Source: Lingula anatina (lineage: Eukaryota; Brachiopoda; Lingulata; Lingulida; Lingulidae). Taken from it: a stretch of 45,312 bases of DNA. The DNA lies in the NCBI RefSeq assembly GCF_001039355.2, contig NW_019773669.1, positions 8,628-53,939 of the forward strand. The letters run 5' to 3'. Below, piece by piece: positions 13,901 through 23,744 of this stretch (positions are counted from its first letter, which is position 1; every line of letters starts with the position of its first letter). Below the pieces are notes generated by a model. That model was given only the letters and a program-made list of their open reading frames with translations. It searched no databases and was not told the DNA's origin. A program made the translations under genes and the position numbers.

Positions 13901-16668
13901 TATTGATCTCCTATTGTACATTCAGGGCTGTGCATTCCATCATCAGAGAGGTATCCCAGTTTACATTTTAAATGATAACAGAAATGCAGAGAGGAAACAA
14001 TGTGAATTTATTGCTGATTAACATCTTTCATAGTTTACAATGAAGCCATTTTTTATTTGTTTGGCATACATTTCATTTTGGAATGTTGGAAATGTAAACT
14101 GATACAGAGGAGTGACTATCAGTTATAAAATAAACATATTCAATTTAAAATAAACATGCAAACAACACAATTAATGATTTTTGTGGAATTTTGATATCAA
14201 ATAGCGTGGTGGAAATGTTTTTAGTCTAGGACTTAAAAATATGTATTTAACAGTCCTATTAACAAGTCTTTCCACTGGCCTCAAAAGGCGATTGGTTCAT
14301 TGGGATGGCCTGTGGACAGCCTAGCAAATTTTCAGAAAGTAATTTGACATGCCCAGGTTGTATGATGCATAAGAGTTGAATAAAACTACGTTTTCGACTC
14401 CTGCAATCTAAATATTAAATCTTAGGAAATACTAATTAGGTAACTGCACCAATACTCCCCCACACTGATACTCCTCTGCACTGATACTCCTCCCCAGCAT
14501 AGATTCCCTTAGAAATGCGATGCCAAAAACACAATTCTAAATTAAAAATTTTTCTGTGGTACAATTTTTTTTTCCAAAAATGCCCCGCCCTCTTGGGACC
14601 CAAAAGTGACAGATCTCATTCAAAATACTGTACAAAAATAAGGAAACAAATACTAAAATTGGTCTGCTTTGTAACCTTGAACATAGTGTATCGTTCAAAT
14701 TTGTGTACAAATTTGGCTTTGTGATTTTTGAAAAATGTCTGTATACTTCACTTCATTCTTTAACAGTGAATGCAGAATACAGATTACACAACCTTTTTAT
14801 TTCTATATATCTATCTATTTTAACATTCAATAATTTGAATTTTTAAACAGAATTAATTTTTGATTCCTTTGGTGCACTCATGTCTGGTGAAGACATTATA
14901 GATAGTGGAAGCTAAGTTAATTTAAAAATGCATTTATTTTTCCGTGAACAGACCCAACTCCTGGTGATAGTTATTCTATGATATTCTTCACTGAGAATGA
15001 ATAAATGTAGTTAATTCATCAACAATCCAAATGTTGGGGACATTACAGCGGGTGAATGAGAGGAGGCTCACTCCCATCTTGACTGGTGATGGGTTACTGC
15101 CAGGTAAATACTCTAGCAGGATCTTCTTTATGTCCAGTGCAAGGGCAGAATATGTTTTTCAGCACTGTCTTGTCAGCATCATCTTGTTTGCTCTGAATAA
15201 AAAAATGCTCATGTCTGTCATTTCTAGATTAATATCTTCAACAGTTTTCTGCAAAAATAAAATATTTTAAAATGTAAAATGTATTTACAGTGAAATTACC
15301 AATAAGGAATGGATTACATACAACACAATTTATGTTGAAAAATGTACTTTGAAAAAAAAAAAAAAAAAATGGGACATGTATCATGTTTATGTACAATTGT
15401 GTGTTACTAACTTGCAATTTGTGTATTAAATGCAGATCTTAACACGTAATACCTAGTTCTTTGTGCCTTGCCTCTCTAAGTTATTTAACTGTCTTCATAA
15501 ACTTGGGTCAATTGTCTTCCCCTTCCTCTTGATCTCTCAGCTCTTCAAAGCTTTGTACCACTGGACCTAGGAGTGCCAGGACATGCCACTGTCTCAGTAC
15601 TACTGCCTGACCCTGCAATACAGCCAACTACCCTAAATCGTCCAACTGGTCCTTTAGGTTTAAGGTGGCTGGCAACACCAGGCAGTGCTAGTACTGCTGT
15701 GAAAAAAAAAAGGAAAAAGAAAAGAATTGACATTGATGTAATAACTTGCCTACCATAAGTCAAAGGTCACCTTTAGCACAGCAGACTAACTAGTCCACGG
15801 ATCACAGTGCGTCAGCCATGTTGGATCTGTGGACTAGTTAGTCCACTGTTGTGAATGCAGCAAAAGAGAGCATTTATAACCAGTTGATCTGCAGACTAAC
15901 CAGTCTGCAGATCAAATATGGCTGACCCACTTGAAAAAGTAATGTATTGTCTATAGGGGGGCTATGTGACAAGCTCTGATGTGGGTTGGTCAGTTTTGAT
16001 CTGCAGACTAGTTAGTCTGCAGATCAACTGGTTGTGAATGCTCACAAAGAGTAAAAAGAAATTAAGTCTAAGACATAAATGTGTGTGTGTGTGTGTGTTT
16101 GTACGAATTGTTAAGTTTTTGTTTTTACATATGATAAATGAATACAGTGGTGGCCATCTTGGATTTTACATGCTTCTGGTACAAATAGACACTTTTTCAA
16201 GCCAGAAACAAGTAGAAATGAAAAATTCAGATTCTTAACTATAAGGATCAATTTTGACAGAAAAGTAAATTCTAAATTTTATCAAGATTTCCATGATCTT
16301 TTGGCTCATATATCAATTAGGGAGGTGCAGATTAGACAGGCCCTACACATTATAAGCAATGTGTCAGATTGTTGTTGGCTACCAGTGGAAAGTTTCAACA
16401 TGACATTGTTATTAACAATAACAGGAAGCTCTTTACCTGGAAAGCTCATTGAGTTCTGGACTGCTCTGACTGCTTCACTCATCATCATCATCATCAGATT
16501 CAAAACTAGAGGATCAGAGAGGCAATACCGCCTCCCGGTATTGTACCATCAACTGGAGCAAGTGCATTCACGGGAAAACAAAAGAATAAGGGACACCACC
16601 TCTAGTGTTGTGCTTGACAAGCTCTACAAAATGCAGTAAACAAGAGTTCTCAATTTTTTCACTGAAAA

Positions 16669-16705
<37 letters not shown>

Positions 16706-18401
16706 CAAACAGAATGGGCTAATTCCTAATTTCATTGATACTGTGTTTCCTCTACCAAAACACTCCTTTGGTTATTTACTTCAGCATGATAAAATACAGT
16801 ATCAAGCAATGTGGATGCACTCTGTTGTAAATAATTTCAATTAATATTTTCTTAAAAGACCAGAAAGTAAACAAATTCTTCCAATGTTAATGTGTACAAG
16901 TTTATTTATGAATAATGAAGGGAAAGCGCTGTAATATATGTATTTGTAAGGGACTTACTTCAAATTCCTCTGTCATATTTCTGTCTTCTTGCACAAGTGC
17001 TCTTATTCGGTTTGGGACTCTGATTGGCTAAGACCAGGGGAACACCTGTGTACGATGTCTTCTTTATTTTGGGCAGGCAAGGTTCTTATTGCAGACTCGT
17101 TTTTGAAGTATTAAACTTTTTAAATTACAATTCACCCCAAAGACCAGTTAAGCTTTAGATCATTACCTCCATTTGTAATGGGATTATTCGGACATGATTT
17201 ATTTCTGCACATTCTGGTAAGACACGCTTTAACTAATGCTCCAGCTCAACCTAGTTTTATAGAGCCAATATTGGTTTGCTTTCAGATATGAACATGTGAC
17301 AATGTTTAAAATTTAGATCTATGGTAAAAAAATCACAGTACTCTCTTTTTCTCACCTCAGTTTCACCTGTCACTTTGGTGTCATTAGTCAACATATAAAT
17401 GAAGGGATGCAAGAACTAAGTTAATTATTTAAACTTGGACCCAAATCCTCCCGTCTTTCCAGACATCTACAAAAGCAATTTGACAGGTGAGCAACACCTA
17501 TAAATACATTTTCTTGGATAACATCTATATACATGAAAATGCAAAGTGATAAAACATAGAGCAAACTTACATTTGTGTAGGGTGTCCCTTACTTGCAAGA
17601 GTTTCTGGTGGTGGTAATGGAGGAGATGGTTTAGGATCATAAGCGATACGTTTGAAGTCCAGCTTCAAGGCCCGCCTTCGTGCAGCTGCTAACAAAACAT
17701 GGTTTACTATTAAACATGAAAGGTAACAAAAATTGTTAGACATACGTAGTTTTGAAAATAAAAATCATGCATGAATAATACAGGTATTGATAGTATCACT
17801 GTCATATCTAGATAACAGAATGTCACAATGAGAAAAATAATGTACATGTCTACAAGTTCCAGTGCTTAGTGTACCAATCTGCAATATTACAATATAAGAA
17901 CTCCTTGCCCTTGCTTATTGTAGTAAAATTAACTCATAAATGCACACACTATATATTGATAAACTGTTGCTAAAAAAGTAACAGTGCAAAGAGTTACAAA
18001 AGACTTATTCACCCAATTTCTGAGGCAAGGAATTGAAAATATAAAGTGAGGAAAAAGACGAAAAGCAAACTTCTAGTGATCTAATGCTATTATGTAATCA
18101 ATGAGTAACACATTTTATAAGAACGCTGATCATATACATCATCAAACCAACAGACAAGATGACTGGTTGCTTATCAAAATAACCTGGGGAAATATATAAT
18201 GGAGAAATAAAATATTCTTGTTAAATGCATCAGTTCAAATACGCGGGGCATGTTGCTAAAAAAAGAGATCAATGGCATGTTATCTTTAATGAGTCACTAC
18301 TGTAGGCATATGACACTAACAACATGAGTCACATTGTCTGCTTCTTGTTCTTTCTTTCACCCACCTTGACTCCCCATTTCAGAGGATTCCCCTTCCGCCA
18401 T
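7994..18401 (-). CDS. MAP2K4: Dual-specificity MAP kinase kinase 4 (MKK4/MAP2K4)
   Basis: Phosphorylates Thr and Tyr in JNK and p38 activation loops; cytosolic/nuclear. Exons, 5' to 3': 18401-18365, 17688-17571, 13002-12942, 12465-12352, 11435-11316, 10653-10519, 10320-10269, 10005-9878, 9625-9548, 9266-9121, 8826-8781, 8113-7994. All junctions are GT-AG with consistent phases, giving 384 codons plus TAA (human about 399). Visible parts: MAPK docking site RRRALKLDF (16-24), conserved ERLRSQSLESSGKL, glycine loop GRGAFGTV (88-95), catalytic Lys110 in MAVK, HRDVKPSN (211-218), DFG (231-233), activation loop S241-IAK-T245, then APE-like PERID. The C-terminal exon keeps the VDVAKYVCELL segment of the MAP3K-binding DVD region. 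The activation loop is nearly identical to vertebrate MKK4, not MKK7. The segment between docking site and ERLR is shorter than in human. Divergent with ELAC2. Confidence 0.95.
9878..10005 (-). CDS. MAP2K4: MAP2K4 exon 8 (catalytic and activation loops)
   Basis: Exon of 128 nt. It completes the HRD aspartate across the splice (G plus AT), then carries VKPSNILLDR, the Mg-binding DFG and the SIAKT phospho-acceptor pair targeted by MAP3Ks, ending at CRPYMA. It is the most conserved exon of the gene and the one that identifies it. Confidence 0.95.
15778..15860. repeat. Foldback (hairpin) repeat
   Basis: GCAGACTAACTAGTCCACGG on the left is the near-complement of the right arm around 15825-15852, which reads back as GTGGACTAACTAGTCCACAG. 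The unit sits just beside the related element at 15868-16043 and shares its GACTAACTAGTC motif. Confidence 0.7.
15868..16043. mobile_element. Short MITE-like element with palindromic inverted ends
   Basis: 176 bp. The left end starts GAGCATTTATAACCAGTTG and the right end, read on the other strand, starts GAGCATTCACAACCAGTTG. Homology continues through GATCTGCAGACTA-[AC]-[CT]AGTCTGCAGATCAAA, which is itself a palindrome. It is non-coding. No clear target duplication was found. Confidence 0.7.
16505..16655 (-). repeat. Tail of the abundant dispersed repeat, minus orientation
   Basis: On the minus strand this reads GAACTCTTGTTTACTGCATT, then a CTTGTCAAGCACAACACT block, then a GGAGGCGGTATTGCCTCTCT palindrome and GATCCTCTAG. 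The same ordered blocks end the plus-strand copies near 25500, 37700, 37830 and 41400. Confidence 0.8.
16671..16701. repeat. (TA)n microsatellite
   Basis: About 30 nt of TA repeats in MAP2K4 intron 2. Confidence 0.9.
18365..18401 (-). CDS. MAP2K4: MAP2K4 exon 1 (start)
   Basis: The start ATG (18401-18399) is preceded by CAAG with A at -3, and is followed by 12 codons rich in Glu and Ser (MAEGESSEMGSQ). The donor is AAG|GTGGGT. The single leftover G joins CA of exon 2 to make Ala, leading into the RRRALKLDF docking site, so the phase supports this start. Confidence 0.85.
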
Positions 18402-18932
18402 CTTGAAATGGACAACAGGGGAAGAAGACAGGTTTCTTGCTCTTTACTGTGGCCAATAATGATCCAATTTAATCCAATTTCTGTCACTGAAATGCCCGGA
18501 ATCCTCGTGAAACAGGTCGCCGTGACTGTGAGTACTACCGGCAACGTTATTGAGTACTGACGCTCATTTCTTTGGAATGACTCATCAATGGAAATACATC
18601 GGGAAATCCCTCTGACGTCAGCAACGCGATTTAGCGAGATTTCGTTCATGTTAGATTATTTATGCTATAATTTTGCAACGTTTTCCCAGCGAAATTATGA
18701 AGAAATGTCTAGATAAACATAACTTCTGACTGATTCATTTCATATCCTTATTCCTGGAATATTAAACAACTTTGAACTCAACACCACATATCTTCAAGTG
18801 TTTCTGCAAATGCCATATCTTCTTGACTCTTACCTGTTTAGAGATTAGAATGTACTTCAACACATGTGCTTGGTCTTTCTACGTATTTCGGCTAGATGTA
18901 ACTTAGAGTTTCACAAACTAGCAATAACTAAA
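18402..18932. promoter_or_regulatory. Divergent promoter between MAP2K4 and ELAC2
   Basis: About 530 bp separate the two start codons on opposite strands, so both promoters must lie here or overlap. The sequence has a perfect CRE palindrome TGACGTCA at 18613-18620 and three CCAAT words at 18453-18457, 18464-18468 and 18474-18478. CG dinucleotides are more frequent here than in the flanking introns. No TATA box is placed convincingly for either gene. Transcription starts cannot be fixed from sequence. Confidence 0.6.
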
Positions 18933-19180
18933 ATGTTTTTCAGAGTTTTTTTTAAACAACTTACAGCTTTTGAAAAGCTGGCATTTCGAAACTTTTGTGG
19001 GAGAAAGGTCTTACTATCCATGGATCAATTACCCCACATACCCCGATATTTCACTAGTAAAATGCATCACCAACAGGGTCAACGACTCAAATGTGAGGAT
19101 AACAACATTAGTATCCGTGTGGTAACAGGTGGAATCAAGGGATGTGGGAATTGCGTCATTATTAATTGTTCACGTACGAG
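18933..19180 (+). CDS. ELAC2: ELAC2 exon 1 (first copy)
   Basis: 82 codons plus 2 nt. It ends in a VVTGGIKG...CVIINCSRT segment, the first beta strands of the degenerate N-terminal lactamase fold, at donor CGAG|GTACCA. Leftover AG plus C of exon 2 gives Ser and continues into FLFNC. An alternative in-frame ATG lies at 19020 (MDQLPHIPRYFTSK). Confidence 0.85.
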
Positions 19181-19255
19181 GTACCACTATTTTGCTATAT
19201 TCACTTCACTCGCCTTGCTTAATTAGGGTAATTATAGTTGGTCTTTTCAGTGTTT

Positions 19256-19286
<31 letters not shown>

Positions 19287-22200
19287 NCATGGATCAATTA
19301 CCCCACATACCCCGATATTTCACTAGTAAAATGCATCACCAACAGGGTCAACGACTCAAATGTGAGGATAACAACATTAGTATCCGTGTGGTAACAGGTG
19401 GAATCAAGGGATGTGGGAATTGCGTCATTATTAATTGTTCACGTACGAGGTACCACTATTTTGCTATATTCACTTCACTCGCCTTGCTTAATTAGGGTAA
19501 TTATAGTTGGTCTTTTCAGTGTTTGTGTGTGTGTGTGTGTGTGTGTGGGGGGGGCACAGATCCTCCCACATGTCAGGGTGGGTGTTCTGGTCATTGACCC
19601 TCGTTTTTAAGCTTCATCTAAATGTCTCTGAGATACGTCAGACTGTTGTAAGTCCATAATTGCTTGGGTGTAGAGTCTTAGGGACCGTTCACATGGGAAG
19701 TCTATTTTCTAAAAATCTATTTTCTATTCGCGGTATCTTGTAATCACTCCCAGCGCAACCGAGAATTAATTACAGCTTTGGAAGTAACTGGCTCGCGCTG
19801 CCAGTAATTACGCCGCGGGGTATTCAGGGCACAGACCGTGATCATAAGATAACGCAAATAGAAAATAGATTTTTAGAAAATAGACTTGTCATGTGAACGG
19901 GGCCTTAGCTTGGAATTGTTTTAGGTTTAGCTGAATAGGATTTCTTTTGAGTCAGTTTTGTGCGGTGTGACTAAATTGCGCAATTCAGAGCAACACACTG
20001 GAAAAATCAGCTCCAGTTGCAACTATACAAAAGAACAGTCATTCCCAACAAAATAGGGTGATGTAAAAGCAAACTATATTACTTGGAAATTAATATCGTT
20101 GATATAACTTAATAAATAAGAAGCGTTCTCTTCACACACACACACACCTCACATTTGTTGACACTTGCTCGCACATAGCTGATGTTTTGAGCAGAGTCCA
20201 ATACAGTTAATTTTGCCAGCACCAAAGCTGCCTAGGCAGTCTGGCCATCATTTGTATTATGTTTTATATCTTTTATATTATGTATATTTGATAGCACTAT
20301 GTAATCCTGAAGTCCTTGCTCTCTGAGCAACTTTATTTGTTAGTTTGTCTGTTTGCAACTTAATGTAAAAATTTATGGGCACATTGTGATGAAAATTTTA
20401 GGATCAGTCACAAAGCAGATTTTGGTGATGATATGGATGACCATTCATACCTATTTTTAGCACTAAATTAATGTTTTAACACTTTCATTGACAATTGTTG
20501 ATATGTGTGCTGTGTATGAAAATTTGCACCCTGAGCTTCAGAGATAACTTGACACTAACCTCTTCACTATAGCCTATCTTCAGCATGTCAAGTTACCTCT
20601 GACCACATTCGATTGCCTGCACTGCCTGCCAATCAAATTTAAAGCCTGCCCTCAATGACTCATTGAACGATCTAGCCAATGAACGCGAACGAGTCAAAGC
20701 GCACTTTGTTCAAATCCGGACCAATCAAAGATAAGGCTGAATATCAGGGACTTGCCGTAACCTGTGGGCAGCACGCAAAATATATCATCCCTCAGTAGAT
20801 AATGATGCAGGGACTCAAACTGCTCTGGTTTCAATTCCGATATACTCATATTTTGCAAAGAATCAAGAGATAACTTAACACATTCTTTTATGTAGTCACT
20901 CGTAGGATACGCCATGCTTTCTTTTGTGTACAGTTATGCGGACGCAACAAAATACAAGTTTCTCATTGGACATAATTCTGGCCTTTCAACCAATCAGCGT
21001 TTTCACCAAACTTTGGTGAAAAATTTTGAAACATGGATTTGATTGGCTTGTATAAACTAGGTCAAACTATTTTCGTCAGAGGTATAACTTGACACAGTGA
21101 AGATGGGCTATAGTGAAGAGGTTAGTGTCAAGTTATCTCTGAAGCTCAGGGTGAAAATTTGAGGACCTCGTTGTAAAGGGCTGGTTTAGTGACAAAGATT
21201 TGACTTCATATGTAATGTCCCTATTCCACCCACATGCCGACTATGAATCCCATGAACCGCCAAGAATTGATAAATCCCAGGATTTTTAGTTTTATTTTGA
21301 TAAGTTCTTTAAGCTCTTTAATACTGATTTTTAAGTTATTCTCAGTCAGTTCTTGCAATTTTTGAGAGATCTTGAAATCGGCTTGAAAGTTTCAAACCAT
21401 TCTTGTTTTTAATAACAGTTGATGCTCATACTCCAGTTTTAGGTCCAGTACTATAGCTGCTCTATGTTGAACATTCGTTTTAGAAGTGAAGCCTTAGCAG
21501 GGACAAGAATTCTAATAGAAACGTGCATAATTCCATGATTCCTCATGATTTAAAATTTATCAATTCCTGGCAGTGCATGGGATTCCTAGTTGGTATGGCA
21601 TAGAGGCATAACTTTTAGAATCCTGCCTGTGAAATTGAATATTTTATTATTGGCCATGCCATGAAATAATGACAACTTTCAAATCACCATTTCCCAGAAG
21701 GTTGCATGGTATTTCTTGACACCTGGGCGTGCACACTTTTTGCCATCCAGCTATATTCATTTGTTGTGCCTCCCCATTTAAATAAAGAACCTGTTGTCAT
21801 AAGTGAATTTATATCTGATCTAATTTCTTTTAGCTTTCTCTTCAACTGTTGTGAAGAATTTCAACGTACTGGCCTCATAAAAGGGTAAGCATTGCTGAAA
21901 CTTTGCCAAGGACAACACTCACATTTTAATACTGCACTCTGGAGTTTGAATGTTTGTACTACTTAACATAACAAAAACCTTTTCTGTATATGCTAAGACA
22001 AGAACCTGCTATTAAGTCACCTATCAAGACCTTTACTTGTGATTAAAGCATTCAAAGCTATGGTAGCACTTTCATTAAGGCTTCTAATCTCATATTCAAT
22101 GATTGTTTCATAATTATTTATATAATTTACTAGTATATGATTTTGTTTTTATTTAGATCAGACAATGTGTTCTTGTGAGTGTGTGGATAGCTCCAAATAA

Positions 22201-23691
22201 GCTATTTTGTAAATTTTTTATGTACTGACACAGATGAGTCTGTACATAGCCATCACCTGCATCTGTCATCGTTGTGGTCACTGTGTGACTTCAGAGATAA
22301 CACAATCAGTTGAAAATCACTCTGTGAAATGTTTATTTTTTACATGCTGGCATTTTCAGCATGGGACTGAGAACTCCCAGGGGCATGAAGCTGTAAAATA
22401 GATACATTTTCTGTACATCCATATATAGTGTATAGAGCAGATAATTAAAAATTGGTGGTGATTATGCAGTTAAGCATTATGCGATTTTGCATCAAATTTT
22501 TTTGTACTGCCACCACAAATGCTCTGAAAAGAAAACTGTTCTACAAATCATTTTTTAACTTAAAATTATTCTTAGGATCAACATAAAACTCAAATTAGCA
22601 AACCAGCTTGACAGTATTATTTTTTCTTAAATTTATGCAAATTTTTTGTGAAATTTTTATTTTTCTCATTCTGGCGTTTTCAATGTTTTAATTTGAACTC
22701 TCATGGGCCTAAAGCCTTATGATAGGTACATTACTTATTTTTAAAAGCCATGTTACCTGTTTTTGCATGTTTAATTTTTGGTGTTGATTTTGATTATGAT
22801 TATGTATATTGCATCAAATTGACAAGATATCCTGTTGTATGCACCATTTTTTACTTTCATGTCTGTACAAATGATAGCTTTGTTGCTTTGTTTCAATAAT
22901 TCCAGGAGAAACAATGTACAATGATTTTTAATATTCTGTATTTTATTATTTTCTTCAACAGTATCAAAATGAAGGAAGATTGGCAATGTGTTTATAACTC
23001 ACAGTCATTGGAACAACATCGGAGGTTTGATAGGTATACCAGATATGATTCTTTGTTTATGTCATTAGGCAAGAGTTGACCCAAATCTAAACACTTTACT
23101 TTTTGGAGATAGTTCAAGACCTTTCAGCTTGCAGGCTACCCATAATCTGTTTTACCACAATTAACTTCAAAATTTGACACATAACTGTTGTTAGGGATAT
23201 TGGTCTAAGATTAGGCTTAATCATGTACGTATTGCTGGCGAACTGTCGGGAGAGGGATAACCTCTGCTCATTTCCTGGACGGAGCTGTTATAAGCTGTGT
23301 ACAGGGGCTTGGATAGGAAACTTGCAAAATCTGTGATATGACCTTTGCCATTTCAGTTGCATGTCCTCAAATTATTATCTTATGAATTTGATTTAACACA
23401 ACAGAATTCATTTTGTTCTATCTTAGCATTGTACGTGGAGCAGAATGATAAAAACATACCTGAATTAAATCTGCATGGACCTCCAGGTGTTGTAAGTATA
23501 CTGATGGAGAAGAGAGTGAATATTCGAATTCATCCATTAGAGTGATATCACATGAGAGGAAAATATTAAACATGATTACAAAAGGCTTATGTAATGATAA
23601 TGCAGTAATCCACTATTAATATTGCACACAGTTCCACTGATCTTCTGTTAGCATGGTTTACAAGTTAGTAGGATGCTCTCGACTTGTTATC

Positions 23692-23744
<53 letters not shown>

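Larger units (their letters stand above)
13003..17570 (-). other. MAP2K4 intron 2
   Basis: A 4.6-kb intron without a supported gene. It holds foldback elements (15778-16043), a minus-strand tail of the abundant window-wide repeat (about 16505-16655), a TG tract near 16081 and a TA tract near 16671. Open frames at 15031-15270, 15545-15763 and 16301-16639 match no family I know; the last is antisense to the repeat tail. Confidence 0.6.

Noticed and set aside
15545-15763. Overlapping open frames on both strands in MAP2K4 intron 2
   Set aside because: Low-complexity Pro/Gly/Lys content, no motif and no splice context.
16301-16639. 112-codon plus-strand frame
   Set aside because: Its 3' half is antisense to the tail of the abundant repeat.
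18324-18649. Long overlapping frames across MAP2K4 exon 1
   Set aside because: They are extensions of exon 1 and promoter sequence; the phase and docking site support the short 12-codon exon.
23694-23742. Regular short repeats as a possible CRISPR array
   Set aside because: Pure TG microsatellite in a eukaryotic intron; no spacers anywhere in the window.
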